A stretch of DNA of 64,000 bases from Lunularia cruciata. Lineage: Eukaryota > Streptophyta > Marchantiopsida > Lunulariales > Lunulariaceae. A program made the position numbers and the translations under genes. The stretch spans positions 59,348,333-59,412,332 of the forward strand of contig OX419756.1 of NCBI GenBank assembly GCA_948567375.1. Direction: 5' to 3'. The notes below the pieces were generated by a model, which did not search any database, was not told the DNA's origin, and saw only the letters and a list, made by a program, of their open reading frames with translations. Positions 1 through 11,888 of the stretch are shown one piece after another (positions within the stretch are counted from its first letter, which is position 1; each line of letters opens with the position of its first letter).

Positions 1-46
1 TCTTCTCGATGTGTATTTCCTTCTTGCACAAGGTTGATCTCAATAG

Positions 47-1075
47 TTGAAGATCATCATTAGAGGAATAGACAAATCCATAGGGATTCCAACAACAAGT
101 ATTAGAGTGATAAGTTTGAAGGAAAGAGTGAAGGCAACAACAGGTATTAGAGTCATAATTTTGAAAGAAAGAGTGAAAGCAATATTAGGAGAGGAAGGAA
201 AGGTAAGGATAGACAAATTTGTTGGTAAAGATTTGAGTTTCTGGAAAATGCAAATCAAGGACTACTTGCATCATAAAAAGGTTCATGTACCTCTTGGAGG
301 TATGAAACCAGAGCTCATGTTAAAGGAAGATTGAGATTTGATGGAACGACAAGCTTTGCGAGTTGTATGCTTGACATTAACTAGAAATTTGACATTCAAT
401 GTTTTAGAGGAGAAGACTACAATAGGTCTATTGAAAGCTTTGTCTAACAAGGATGAAAAACTATCAACTTCAAGCAAGGTGTATTTGATATATCATCTTT
501 TCACTATGAAGATGAATGAAGGTCACTCTATCACATATCATAATAATGAGTTCAACCTGATCGAGAGCCAATTAAGTTCAATGGAAATCAATATTGAGGA
601 TAAAGTGCATGGTTCAATTCTCTTATCCTCCTAACCTTAAAGCTGGAGTGCAACTGTGATAACAATAAGCAGTTCTTGTGGCTCAAACAAATTGAGGTTT
701 GAGGAGGACTGAAATTTAATACTCAGTGAAGATATTAGAAGGAGAGAGTCGAGCATAAACTCTAGATTGGCCTTGAATATTTTTGAGAGAGTCAAGCATA
801 AACTCTAGATTGGCCCTGAATACTTTCTGAAACAAAGGAAGACCTATGCAACGTAATGACAATCAAAGTAGATCCAAGTCCAAGAGGAGAAGCAAGTCTA
901 GGTGAAAAGATGATGAATGTTGGCATTGTGGTAAGAAGGGGCACACAAGAATAAACTATTTGCTCATAAAGAAGAATCAAAGCAAGGGGCAAAATGAGGA
1001 TTCAATGAATGTAGGCGTAAAGGAAGTCAATGACGTTTTGGTCCTTAGTGCAGACAGTCCTACAGAGTCATGAGC
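47..1075 (+). pseudogene. Copia gag remnant with zinc knuckle
   Basis: The frame from 47 to 634 is one gag frame interrupted by a TGA at 332-334, where related gag proteins have Trp, so a TGG-to-TGA change is likely. Visible gag motifs are DKFVGKDLSFWKMQIKDYL near 215-275 and RQALRVVCLTL near 348-380. After 634 the frame is lost. A zinc knuckle is readable near 905-965 as CWHCGKKGHTRINY, where the last Cys of C-X2-C-X4-H-X4-C is replaced by Tyr. Gag would form the cytoplasmic virus-like particle. This copy cannot make a full protein. Confidence 0.75.
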
Positions 1076-1084
1076 TCTTGACTT

Positions 1085-2360
1085 GTGAACTTCTTTTCAC
1101 TCTACCTCAGAAGAGTAATGTATGTTAAATTACATTGCTGGTGATTTTGGAAAATTTTATCTTGCAAAGGATGAGCCTTTGGCAATTGAGGGAGGAGGTG
1201 ATGTTTATATTAAAATGTATTAAATGCTAGATGAGCTTGTGTGGAAATTGAAGAATGTTATGGATGTTCTAGGCTTAAAGAGGAATCTTATCTGAATTGT
1301 ACAACTTGACATTGAAGAATATGTCACAACCTTAATATGTGGTTCATGCAAAAAATCAACAAAGGAGTTATGGTGGTTGAAGAGTGAACAAGATAGGGAC
1401 TCTCTACATGACCAACTACACCAAGGACACAGTGCACTTGCAGACACAAAATCAAATGGTAATCTTTGCCATTGCAAGCTTGGGCATATGATTGAAAAAG
1501 GCATGAAGGTGATGAGAAGAAGCACAAGGTACCAAATTTGAAAACCTTTGATGTAGGTTTTTGTGAAGATTGCATATTTGGGAAGAAAAAAATTTAAGTT
1601 TCTTGAAGGGTAGAAGAGCACCTAAGATAGGGAAGCTAGAGCTTGTACACATAGATGTGTGGGATCCTTCTCTAGTTGCATCTCTTTGGAGTTCACAATA
1701 TTACATCACTTTTATAGATGATTCAACCAAGAAGGTTTGGGTTTATTGCTTGAAGGCAAATAAGAGGTATTTGTCACTTCAAGAAGTGGAAAAGCTTGGT
1801 AAAAAATGAGTTTGGTGCAAAAAGCTAAAGAGACTAAGATTTGTCAATGGTGGTGAGTATGATAGTAGTGAGTTCAAGAAATTTTGTGCAATACGTGGAA
1901 TCAAAATAGAGAAGACCTTACCAAGCACACCATAGTAGAATGGAGTGACTGAGCACATGAATTGAACTTTGAATGAAAGAGCTAATAGCATGAGGATCCA
2001 TGCTGGTCTGCCCAAGGTGTTTTGAGCTGAAGCAATCAACAATGCATCATACTTGATAAACATGGATCCATGAGTTCCCTTAGACCATAAGTTACCCAAA
2101 GAGGAGTGGATAGAGAAACGAGTGAGTTTGTGGTACTTGAGAGTCTTTGGGTCTGTCCCTTACTAGCATGTTAATATATAGAAAAATGACAAGTTAGATG
2201 CAAAGTCTAGGAAGTGTTTCTTGATTGGATATGGTGCAGATGAATTTGGGCATAAGTTTTAGATGTAGAGAGCAAGAAAATCATCAAAAGCAAAGATGTG
2301 ATATACGGCACGAGAGCTAGAACTTGTATGTACTACCAATCTACACTTAGTAACTAAGCT
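1085..2360 (+). pseudogene. Copia protease/integrase remnant
   Basis: The region near 1,240-1,310 resembles the GAG-pre-integrase entry (LKNVMDVLGLKRNLI). A zinc-binding remnant (NLCHCKLGHMIEKGM) lies near 1,460-1,510. The frame 1,570-1,809 carries the start of the integrase core: LVHIDVWDPS with the first catalytic Asp, then YYITFIDDSTKKVWVY. From 1,810 the frame continues with stops: GGEYDSSEFKKFC, then a degenerate TPxQNGVTEHMN segment holding the third catalytic position, then the FGS and CFLIGY segments of the integrase C-terminus. The protein would insert cDNA into chromosomes. Multiple stops make it a pseudogene. Confidence 0.75.
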
Positions 2361-2504
2361 TGAAGTGATAGAGATGTAGTTTGGAGACCAATAATGTCTT
2401 CAAAATTTGATCTACTCCAAGTGAGCTCACCTAAACTCATGATAGTCATCCATCGGTGGACCCTCTAAATGTTGGAATAACCTCTTCCATGCCATGAACG
2501 GTAT

Positions 2505-2986
2505 TATAACAATATGGAGTTTACCAATGAGTTAGTCAAGATTAATGAAGTAGCAAAAAGGCCAAATTAGCCAATAATCATAAGAATATTTTAGAAACAT
2601 CTAGGAAGCTACTTAGTACCTTCCAAGTGCATAATATGTGCATGCCAAATGATGACTTCTAGAAGTAAAATTCTTGACTAGCTTAGCTTGCATGCCAAGT
2701 AAATGATTTCCAGAAGTAAGCTTCTTATCTAGCTTTGCTTGCACACCAAGTAGGCGGTTTTTACAAAGAAACTTCTTGAGAAACTTCTCAATTAGCTTGG
2801 CTTGCACTCTAAAAAGGTGGCTTTTAGGAAGCTTTTTGAGAAGAATCTCAAGAGCATTGTATGCTTCCTTATAAATACCACAGCCTAAGCTCCTGCTAGG
2901 CACTCAAGTCCCCTTCATTCAAGAGTCCCAATGTGATCTTTCACTCCAGTCTTCCATTCTTCTATTTCTCTCCATGGTCTTTTACA
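2505..2986 (+). repeat. 5' LTR of A1
   Basis: It starts tataacaatatgg (TG mutated to TA) and ends cttttaca. It aligns with the other family A LTRs at 7,615, 43,501 and 55,258. It contains a series of related AAGCTTCTnGAAG-like segments and the TATA box cttataaatacca near 2,868-2,880, shared by family A LTRs. Confidence 0.85.
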
Positions 2987-3002
2987 TTGATATCAAAGCA
3001 AA
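2987..3002 (+). other. Degenerate primer binding site of A1 (initiator Met-tRNA)
   Basis: The sequence directly after the LTR, ttgatatcaaagca, is a mutated form of tggtatcagagcagg seen at the same place in A2. It would pair with the 3' end of initiator Met-tRNA. Confidence 0.65.
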
Positions 3003-3008
3003 AGTGGA

Positions 3009-3220
3009 ATGTATGGGATCTATGGACCACCAAATCCACTTTTGCTAAACCATTGGGATTTTCATGTCCATGAAGTACCCAAGCATCATTCAAAAAGTTC
3101 ATCATCTCACACTTTAGGTAGAATTTTCTAAATGCGATCACCTTGTCTAACAAACCCTTAGTATTTCTAGCGTAACTTATAAAAAATGGTGAACGTGTTA
3201 ACTTAGATAAATTATAGATC
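3009..3220 (+). pseudogene. Leader ORF remnant of A1
   Basis: An ATG at 3,009 opens MYGIYGPPNPLLLNHWDFHV, nearly the same as the leader ORF of A2 at 43,887. It then meets stops after about 35 codons. It lies between the primer binding site and gag, as in the other gypsy copies here. Function unknown. It is listed because it supports a conserved pre-gag ORF. Confidence 0.6.
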
Positions 3221-3239
3221 ATTTGATAGAGTAATAGCC

Positions 3240-4060
3240 ATGACAACATTGCCCAAATTTATCATTGCCATACAACAAAAAATCAAACACCTTACTTGAT
3301 TTGTGGAAGAATGAGATCATCAATGACAAGAGCATATAGAGAGAACACTATTTTGAGAAGTAGAAGAGCAAATCTGATTTTGGAAGCCCAAGATATTTGA
3401 AGGTAAGAATCTCTCAAATGCAATGGAGAATTTTTTGTTTGATTGTGAATGATAACTTGCAGCTATAAATCTTCAAGATGAACATTGACATATTCACATG
3501 GCTTCAAGCCAATTGGATAGGTGGCAAAACTATGATGATGATTTCAAATGGAGCTAGTTGAACAAAAAATGTGTGCCAATCTTGACATGAGAAGAATATA
3601 GTAATTAGATAATTCTACGCTTTAAATGCCACACAAGCCGTACAAGATAGGTTAATAAAATTGAAGTAGATTTGCTTTGTAAGAAGTTACTTCACTCAAT
3701 TCCAATACACCATAATACAAATTCAGATATATTAGAAAATGAAGTTTTGGATCAATTTATGAGGAGCTTGAAGTCACACACCAAATTAGAAGTGACCATG
3801 TAGGAGCTCAAACACTTGGAGGAAGCCATGCAATGGGTTGAGCACTTTGACTTTTGGTTTTGACCTTGATCTTCATAAAACCTGTCCATACATTACATAT
3901 GATTGGAAGAACCAACACCAATGGAGATCATTGCCATCCAATGGAAACCACTCGGCCCTATAGATAAGGAAAGATTATGAAAAAGTGAAAATTGTTTCTA
4001 TTGTCACCAAATTGTGCATTTTATTGTTGAATATCTACTCAAGAATGGACTATCTCAACA
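3240..4060 (+). pseudogene. Gag remnant of A1
   Basis: The region corresponds to A2 gag (44,136-44,970), with many substitutions and stops. A mutated zinc knuckle is readable near 3,985-4,035 as CFYCHQIVHFIVEY. The final Cys is Tyr and the usual Gly before His is Val, so zinc binding is unlikely. It is a nucleocapsid precursor remnant. Confidence 0.65.
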
Positions 4061-4159
4061 AATTGCCCAAATGGAGTTTGTGGAGCATGATAATCAAAGA
4101 AAAAAAGGAAAACCCAATAGGAGAACTTGAACCATCTATTGAGAACTTGATTAATTCTA

Positions 4160-6070
4160 ATAGGATTGGAATCTTGACCTATGCAAGTTTGATTCACTTG
4201 CAAGGTATGATGTCTGGTCATGATTATAAGATTTTGGTTTATTATGGATTGGAAAATTGCATATCCATGTAATTAACAAAATAATTAAGTATTCCTATCA
4301 AGCTAGTAATTAGAAGTAGATTGATGATGGTGGATTGAAAAAAGGGTTATATATTTTGTATCTCATATACTATTTACATTTAAGATTGGGAAGGAGCATT
4401 TGGAGTATATACAATTTGTAGTGGTACCTCTACACTATGATAGCATTTTAGATTTGCCTTGGCATGAATTTCATAAGGTTCAATTTGATTGGACGCTATA
4501 ATAAATTTAAGTACAACATCAAGATAAAATTATAGATTAGATTTTTTGGCGCCTTTGAGTAATACATCTAACAATAATCAAATCCAATGTGAAAATTTTA
4601 TCAATAAAGTAACCATAAAGTAAGCTTTGGAGGAAGATAAATTTATTTTTGTTGTGTAGATCAAACCAAGTGCACATAGAAAATTTGATGAAGGCTAGAA
4701 GTCTCATCAAGCAATGGTTCATCAAAATAGTTTAGGAGTTTGTAGATGTATTTCTCGATGATTTGTTGAATGGATTACACTCCAATCATGGTATGCCTTT
4801 CAAGATTGAGTTATTACCAAGAAGTATTTCAATGAGAAGACAAAACTATTGGCTCTCACCAAGGAGTTGGATGAGCTTTGAACAACATTAATAGAGTTAT
4901 TGGAGAAAGATTTCATATGACATAGTACATCTCCTTGGGAAGCACCAGTACTATTTATTCCAAAGAAGGATGGAGGATTTTGCTTTTGTATTGATTACCA
5001 CAGCTTTAATAAAAAAACAAGGAAGAATGCATATCCTTTGCTTTGAATTTATTACTTGCTTGATCAAATGAGTGGAACATGATACTTCTCCAAAGTGGCT
5101 ATTGCCAAATTTCCATTGATAAAGAGGATGTGCAAAAGACTACCTTTTGCATAAGGTATGGACATTTTGAATGGAGAGTTATACCTTTTGGGTTCATTAT
5201 TGCTCCAATAGTGAGCCCAAAAGGTATAACTCTTCATGGATTGGATATCATGTGTTGGATGGGCTATTGAATTTGTATGTGATGGTGTTTTTTGATGATA
5301 TTTTTAATCTATAGTAAGACAAAGACAAAACATGCAAATCACATGCAAGAACTCCTAAGACAACTACGTGAATGGAATTTTTATTGCAAGAAGTCATAGT
5401 GTACCTTTTGGAAAAAGGATATTACTTTCTTGGGTCATAAGATCTCATCCAAGGGGATCAATATGGACATGGAGAAAAATCAAGGCCATTATTGATTGAT
5501 CTCCTCTAAATGATACCATAGAAGTGCATGCATTTAATGGATTGGCAAGTTTTGACTGACAATTTATCCACTACTATGCTCATGGGACCGCACCATTGAC
5601 CAATTTCTTGGGGAAGACCTCAAAGATTTAGTGAACCACCAAGCATAAAGAAGCATTCTAGAATTTGAAATATATAGTGTTTTCAAGACTAATTCTTTAA
5701 CCATGTGATCCTCAACTACCTTGTGTGGTTGTTTTGATGCTTCTAACTTTACCATTGGTATTGTAATAAGAATTTCTAAATGGGTTACATCCTATTTCCT
5801 TAATGTTTGGTTGACTAAACATCATAGAAAGGAATTACTTTGCTCAAGATTGAGAAAAACTAGCAATGATATATATCACCAAGATATGGAGACATTATCT
5901 CTTGGGAAAATAAGTAATTATGGAAATTGATCATAAATCTTTGTTGCAAACAATACATTTGGAGTACATAAAGAGTTGACATCATTAATAGGAGTAACAA
6001 CTATAATTGTTTGACCTCAAACTTGAGTACAAACCCAATAGGTTCTATGTTATTCATGATGCCCTATCAC
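4160..6070 (+). pseudogene. Protease, reverse transcriptase and RNase H remnant of A1
   Basis: The protease region near 4,200-4,260 reads ILVYYGLENCISM, where A2 has ILVDFGSSENCMSM, so the catalytic Asp is gone. Reverse transcriptase is recognisable from about 4,800. The frame 5,079-5,270 has SIDKEDVQKTTFCIRYGHFE and WRVIPFGF, followed by a broken version of the catalytic VFFDDI motif near 5,285-5,310. An RNase H-like segment (VVVLMLLT / CFDASNFTIG frames) spans about 5,690-6,070. Numerous stops make it inactive. Confidence 0.75.
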
Positions 6071-6079
6071 GACGACCTT

Positions 6080-7600
6080 ATCTCTTTCTTTCACCACAGT
6101 GACAATTACGACAATACTAATTACAACAATGTCATTTGACTCAAAAGTCCAACTTGAGTTTAAGACAACTTTACAACAAGACTCTTCTTTTAGATAGTAC
6201 AAAGTTGTTTTGTAGCACATGGAGTATAACACCTTCTCCTTTAAGGAAGGCCTTCTATTTTTTCAAAACCAGATCTATGTTCCAACCAAGGATGATCTAC
6301 AACTTGTACACCTTCAAGAAACTCATGACTTACCATTCATTGGTCACATGGGCGTGGACAAGACCTTGGGTACCCTACAATGCCAATGGTGGTAGCCCAA
6401 CATGACACAAGATGTTTAAGAGTTTGAAAAATCTTGTGAGAGCTACAAACACAACAAGACAAACAACCAAAAACTAAATAGACTCCTTTAACCACTTCCT
6501 ATCCCATCTGCTTGATGGGAACAAGTGAGCTTAGATCTCATAACATCTTTACCCAAGACAAAGCAATGGCACACAACAATCATGGTGTTTGTTGATAAGC
6601 TCAATAAGCAAATCCATTTGGTACCAAATTTGTGGATGCTCCAACATTGGCTCAGATCTACTTTGATAACATCTTCAAGCATAATGAGATGCATTACATA
6701 CTCATCTTTGATTATGGTCTTCAATTCACCAAGAGATTTTGGAAAACACTCTTTTAGTTACTTGGCACCAAGCTTGCTTTGTCCATGGCCTATCATTCTC
6801 AAACTGATTGACAAACCAAACATGCAAATTTCACCTTGGAGGGTATACTTCATTCCTTTGTCAAAATTCACCATACCAACTAGGATGAGTGTCTTGTAGT
6901 TGTTGAGTTTACCTAAAACTACTCTAAATTGACAAGCACCATATTCTATCACTTCTTCTTGAATTTTGGCAAGAAATATTTGTTCCATATGCTCTCCTTT
7001 CTCCTCCGCCATCTCATGTCCCTCATATTTCCACCTTCTTGACCGCAATATCCCAATCTCTATAAGAAGCCAAATCTCATCTCCTTGTTGCTCAAAATTA
7101 TAAAAAACAATACACGGACTAACATCATCATGATCTTACCTTTCAACTTGATGATAAAGTCATGCTTTTGTCTAGTAACCTACCCCTCCCACTTGATACC
7201 CCAGTTTGTAAACTTTCTCTTAATTAGATAGGTCTATTTGATGTCATCCAAATCATTTCTCTTGTTTCTTATCAAGTAGCCTTACCTTGTCATATGCAAA
7301 TCCACCTTATCTTTCATATTTTTCAAATAAATCCTTTTTTGCTAATCCATCTTCTTTTTCCTCTCATATCTAACCTCCCCCTCCTCCCATCTCTATCAAT
7401 GTTCATGAGGATATGAGGTTGATTGTATCCTTGCATGTCGCTACATTCAACATGGCCATCAACTACATATGGAGTATAAAGTCCTTTGGAAAGTGTATCC
7501 TCTTCATGATGCCACTTGGGAGCCTCTCTCTCATCTCTAGGATGCACAAGTAGCCATCTAGAAGTTTGAAGCTTCCATGGTGATGAGGACAACATCAACT
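6080..7600 (+). pseudogene. Integrase and chromodomain remnant of A1
   Basis: The core is visible in 6,525-6,899: MSLDLITSLPKTKQWHTTIM with the first Asp, then frameshifted remains of the second Asp region. The third catalytic position reads QTKHANF, that is Lys where active gypsy integrases have Glu (QTE). A2 has the same change. The C-terminal stretch at about 7,390-7,590 matches the chromodomain segment of A2 (55,041-55,235), though out of frame and substituted. The chromodomain would have directed insertion to particular chromatin. Confidence 0.75.
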
Positions 7601-7614
7601 AGCAATGGGGGAGT

Positions 7615-8160
7615 ATGCAACTAAAAAGTTAGTTTAAACTAATGAAGTAGAAAATAGGCCAAATTAGCCAAGAATTATAAAATTATTCTAGAAGTATCAA
7701 GGAAGCTACTTGGTACTTTCCAAGTATTAGGTGACGTGCATGCCAAGTGGTAACTTCTTGGAAGAAGCTTCTCGGAAAGGTTCTTGGCTACCTTGGCTTG
7801 AATGCCAAGTAGGTGACTTCTAAAAGAAAGTTTCTTGGGAAGCTTCCTGGCTAGCTCAGCTTGCATGCCAAGTTGGTGACTTCTAGAAGAAAGCTTTTTG
7901 GGAAACTTCTTGGCTAGCTTAGCTTGCATGCCAAGTAGATGATTTCTAGAAAGAAGCTTCTCGATTAGCTTGGCTTGCACTATAAGAAGATGGCTTTTAA
8001 GAAGCTTCTTGAAAAGATTCTCAAGAGCCTTGTATGTTTCCTTATAAATACCAAAGTCTAACTTCATGTTAAACATTTAGAGTTTCTTGCATTCAAGAGT
8101 TCCAATGTGATCTTTCACTCTGGTATTCCAATCTCTTACTTCTCTCCTCGGTCTTTTACA
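7615..8160 (+). repeat. 3' LTR of A1
   Basis: It aligns with the 5' LTR at 2,505-2,986 and with the A2 LTRs. It begins tgcaacta and ends cttttaca at 8,160. The TATA box cttataaatacca lies at 8,041. It is longer than the 5' copy because one extra copy of the internal AAGCTTCTnG-type unit is present. Confidence 0.85.
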
Positions 8161-8710
8161 AGTGTGAACAAAGTCAAGTTCTGTAATTGTTACAAATCAT
8201 ATCAATTATCAAACTCCAAGATGAAATCATCCACCTCAATGGTACCCATTAGATTGAAGTAGGTCTTGGGGCCTTTGGAGACCCTATAAATCTTGGCCAT
8301 GTCATACCTAACAATGGTCCAAACACGCAAAGTGCACTCTCAATTGAATCAATTCTTGTATCAAATTTAGAATTAGAGTCAATCTCTTTTCTCATTAGGA
8401 CTTGAGATATAGGCTAATATGATTCTCACTCTATCTAAACCCATTACATATTTCAACAATATCTCCTTTGGATCTCCAAAAAACTACATCTTGACGATGT
8501 AACTCAAATTGCAACTATGACCACCACAAGTACCCCACTCAATACCAACCCAATGCCACCACCAATTGAACACCACACACTAATATAACTCTAAATGCAA
8601 CAATTATACTAGGGAAAAAAGAGATCTATAACCTATTATCACAACATTCATTTTCATAATCTGTAGGTCATCACTTCCTATCTCACCAAAGAGAAATATA
8701 GATAATCAAA
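8161..8710. other. Unassigned sequence between A1 and the family C integrase
   Basis: No complete gene is seen. On the minus strand around 8,210-8,300 a short open stretch reads MAKIYRVSKGPKTYFNLMG, which could be a fragment of a retroelement gag, but I cannot assign it. The plus-strand side passes into the family C integrase near 8,640. Confidence 0.4.
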
Positions 8711-9697
8711 ATGGTCATCACTCCAGCTTCAATTCCAAGAGAACATTATTGGTGGCGTGGTATGCAGACCAAGGTACAACAGTTTGTTGCTAGATGTGTG
8801 GTTTGTAACCAAGTTAGAGCATCATTCAATGCTCCTATCACAGTTACACCCATTACCTATCATGGGATTGGGCTATCGTTGGATTTTGGACTTTTTTTGA
8901 CCTTTACCGTTGACTATGAGACATCATTGATATGTTTTGGTGATGGTGGAGCACTTCTCCAAGTGGATTGAGTTGGTGGCACTTCTTGACAAGTCTAGTG
9001 AAGGGACAGCTTACTTGTTCCTAGATCAAGTTCTTAGTCATTTTGGTGCACCAGCTGAGGTTTTGACTGATCAGGGTACAAAGTTCTTGCGGGAGTTTCA
9101 GGTGTCGTGTGACAAGGCTTTGATTGACCATTGTACTACATCTCGAGATCACCTTGAGGCAGATGGCTTAGTACAGAGAGTGGTTCAGATGGTGAAGAGA
9201 GGATTGCAAAAGTATGGTTTGCAGAGAGGCCACTTGGGAGATTGGGATCTTCAATTACCTTGGTTGGCCATGGGCTATTGGTTCAGCCGGCAAGCTTTCT
9301 TAGCATCCTTCTCTCCTTACTTCCTACTCTATGGACAAGATCCAGATTTACCTGCCACCATTCGCGAGATGTTACTATAGTTTTGGACTTGGATGACCTA
9401 GATGTATGGATGAGCGCATGTTCTCAATGGGTAGAGATCTTTCGGAGAGTGATGCCAAATGCCTTTGAGAACTTGGCAATTCTTCAACATAGAGATACTC
9501 TACGCTATGTTACCATTCAAGGAGGAGGTTATAGACCCTCGATCCGTCAATTTCATCCAAGAGACTATGTATATCTACAACAAACAGCACCAATGACACT
9601 TGATGTTTTGACTGGCCACACTATCTTGAGAGTGCGTGAGGTTTTGCCATCTGGAGTCCTTGTGTTAGAAGGACATTGTCATGTTGTGTTTGCATAG
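8711..9697 (+). pseudogene. Family C Ty3/gypsy integrase, 5' part (split by insertion)
   Basis: Three overlapping frames (8,711-8,971, 8,937-9,380, 9,242-9,697) read through one integrase with two frameshifts. The zinc-binding segment is HYWWRGMQTKVQQFVARC followed by VVCNQVRA. The core has GLSLDFG with the first Asp, VMVEHFSKWIEL, and VLTDQGTKFLREF with the second Asp. The third catalytic site reads EADGLVQRVVQ, with Gln where Glu is expected. After the core, ENLAILQHRDTLRYVTIQGG and FHPRDYVYLQQTAP resemble the integrase C-terminal module of PHD-bearing gypsy elements. The expected continuation appears at 11,889, so a 2.2 kb element interrupts it. Confidence 0.75.
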
Positions 9698-11888
9698 GCC
9701 ATTAAAAAATGACTTATCATAGTTTATCTCCATGTTAGTGGGGTAGGTTGTATGCTAGATCCGACAAATGAGATGTTGCCATGTGAGCCATCTATGTACA
9801 TGTATGTGATTGGCCACGTGGGTTATAATCTTATCATGTTTGAGGGCTCTAATGAATAAAGATGAGGGCAAATGGAGAGACGGGTGTGTTTTAGTTGAGG
9901 AGTCTCGAGGGACGTTGGGAGTGAGAGTTGTAGCAAAGAGCAAGTGTTAGAGCATCAGAGGAAGCATTCAAACATGAGATGTCCTATGCTCCCAATCTGC
10001 CACTCCCAAATCCTTTTCTCATCAAGCTTCAAATTTTACACAGTGATGACTTACTGGATTGGTTGGTGGCACATTTTGGGGTGGTATTTGTGGAGTCGGT
10101 GATGGGAAACCCGGATCCTCTTGTCCTTCCGGTGCCTACTTATGAAAATGTCTGGGACTTGACAATATATGTCCTTTTTTAGTTAAGGAATGCCTAAATT
10201 TTTGCTCATTATCTTCCATGTGGAATTGTGGGGTCCATTTGTCAAAAAGTAAAAAGACTAAAGGACACATGTGCAAGAGATTGGGTCCCAAGAGAGAAGG
10301 CTGAAGTTTTTTGACCATCAGGGGAGTTTGGGGAGTCCATTTGGGGAGCAAAGGACATGGCTGGAAAGTGTAGATAATAGGCTACAATCTGAAGATAGAA
10401 ATCACATGATTTGATATGATTATAAGAGAGATATGATCAATTGAGTCAAGGGGGGTTAAATTCATACCCAAGAACACAAAGTAGTCAATTGAGGGAGATT
10501 CTTGAAACATTTTCACTATCTGTTAGTGGGATTGGAGAAGAGACAAAGTCCTTACATTACTAAGCCCAATAAATTCCAGTTTTGGGTAATTCTCAAATTA
10601 GATCCAATTGATTGAAGTTGAAGCTTATGGGATGTAAGGTGTTGGAGAAGAGCTAATGATCAGGTTTGGAGTTTTGGTCACTCTCCAAGTTGTGGTTTGA
10701 ATTTTCTTATAAAAATTCCCAGAGTTGTTGGTGGATAGTGTTTTCACCTCTTGAGAAGGTTTCATGTGAATTCTTTAAATAAAGAAATCAGGGTCTTGGA
10801 TAAAGTGTACATGTGTCTGTAGAGCTCACAAGTTAGCACAGCTCAGGAATTGATCCATATCTAGGGAAAGGAGTTGGATTAGGCTACCAAAATTTGCAAA
10901 ATTTTAGACAAGAACACAACCAGATATTGTGGAAAAAAAATTGGTTCTAGATCTGTGAAGAGTGAGATCAGATGCAAAACATCCTGCTCAAAATATTTGT
11001 CATAAGCTTGGTAGAGCAATTTTATCTTTCATCTTGATTGGATATCAATTCTCCTATCTTGTGACTATGATTGAGAGTTTCAGGTTGCCAGAGTTTTTTT
11101 GAATATCAAGTGTATTTCTACATCAGAAATCTGGGGAAAATTTACCAAGAACCATGAGCAAACCCTAAAAAAAGGATTTTGAAATTAGGGTGAAGTTGCA
11201 AAAAACCTGGCCAAATTTGAGAGCTTGTCAAGCTATTTGTAGTGACCTGATTGAATTGTATTTTACATTGTTGGAAAGCTTATCTCACAGGATTTCCACC
11301 GAATCCTAGATCACTTGAATCCAAGCTATACAAAAATAGTTATTTTCATATGAGATGCACAAAGTTTTCCCCATCAAAAAGACATAGAAAATCTTTACAT
11401 GGAATAGAAATTTGTTTAGATTTGAAGTATAGATGGGAGGAGGCTTGGAGTACAGGTTGAAATGAGCTTGATGACAGAGCAAGAAGGCTTTGAAGCTCTT
11501 TCCTGACAAAAAGTATAGAGAATTGTTGCCTTATTCTTGTGATTGGATCCTCTATGTGCTTGTATGCCTGTTTGTATGCCCAATTGGCTTGGATTGGTGT
11601 GCGAACGTTGTGCTTAGATTCCTTCTAGGAGTGCTGTTTATTTCTCCTTGGTTATGCTGGAGGTGATGACCAGCAGACCAAGAGTGTGTGTTGTGATGAG
11701 AGGTCAGGTTGCTCGGTACTACCCTTCTTGATAGCAAGAATATTAGTTATGAGAAAGGAGGGTTTGACGATAGGGTCACACGCGTGTTCAGTCAAGTCAT
11801 TACGGGTTTACCTCTAGCCTCTGATCTGTAGTCTCCATAGCTAGGCACCTTGTGCATTCCCAAAGAGAGATAAGAAAAGTACGACAGT
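9698..11888 (+). mobile_element. Non-autonomous LTR-type insertion inside family C integrase
   Basis: The family C reading frame stops at about 9,695 and resumes at about 11,890, so this stretch is an insertion. It has a likely LTR-like start near 9,733 (tgttagtgggg), a weak primer-binding-like site near 9,945-9,965 (gcatcagagg), and a small leader ORF at 9,979. The remaining 1.7 kb has no gag or pol and only short ORFs. A matching second LTR was not found and the exact ends are uncertain. It may be a large retrotransposon derivative that kept only the leader ORF. Confidence 0.45.
9979..10182 (+). CDS. Small leader-type ORF (67 aa) in the non-autonomous insertion
   Basis: The ORF starts MSYAPNLPLPNPFLIKLQ and ends WDLTIYVLF. 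It aligns over its length with the first leader ORF of element B1 (53,471-53,692, which has NPFHIKV and ends WDLTIYILL). Shared positions include NPF-IK, HFG--F, VM--P-P, LPV--Y and WDLTIY. It lies shortly downstream of a possible primer binding site and no gag follows. No known domain, signal peptide or membrane span was recognised. Whether it is translated is unknown. The conservation between different elements is what argues that it is real. Confidence 0.5.
   Translation: MSYAPNLPLPNPFLIKLQILHSDDLLDWLVAHFGVVFVESVMGNPDPLVLPVPTYENVWDLTIYVLF

Larger units (their letters stand above)
1..2430 (+). mobile_element. Decayed Ty1/copia retrotransposon (gag to integrase), 5' side cut by window edge
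   Basis: Translation in shifting frames gives the copia order: gag, zinc knuckle, protease region, GAG-pre-integrase and integrase. Reverse transcriptase and RNase H are not seen. The integrase C-terminal part runs to about 2,430, shortly before element A1 begins. No LTR was identified. Several stops and frameshifts show that it is inactive. Assignment to copia rests on the protease-integrase order and on motifs typical of plant copia gag and integrase. Confidence 0.8.
2505..8160 (+). mobile_element. Ty3/gypsy chromovirus A1 (old full-length copy of family A)
   Basis: It is bounded by related LTRs at 2,505-2,986 and 7,615-8,160. Inside, in order, are a degenerate primer binding site, leader ORF remnant, gag, protease, reverse transcriptase, RNase H, integrase and chromodomain remnants. 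It is clearly related to element A2 (43,501-55,668) but carries many stops and frameshifts, so it inserted earlier. Flanks ggtat and agtgt match at only 3 of 5 positions, so a target-site duplication is not proven. Confidence 0.85.
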
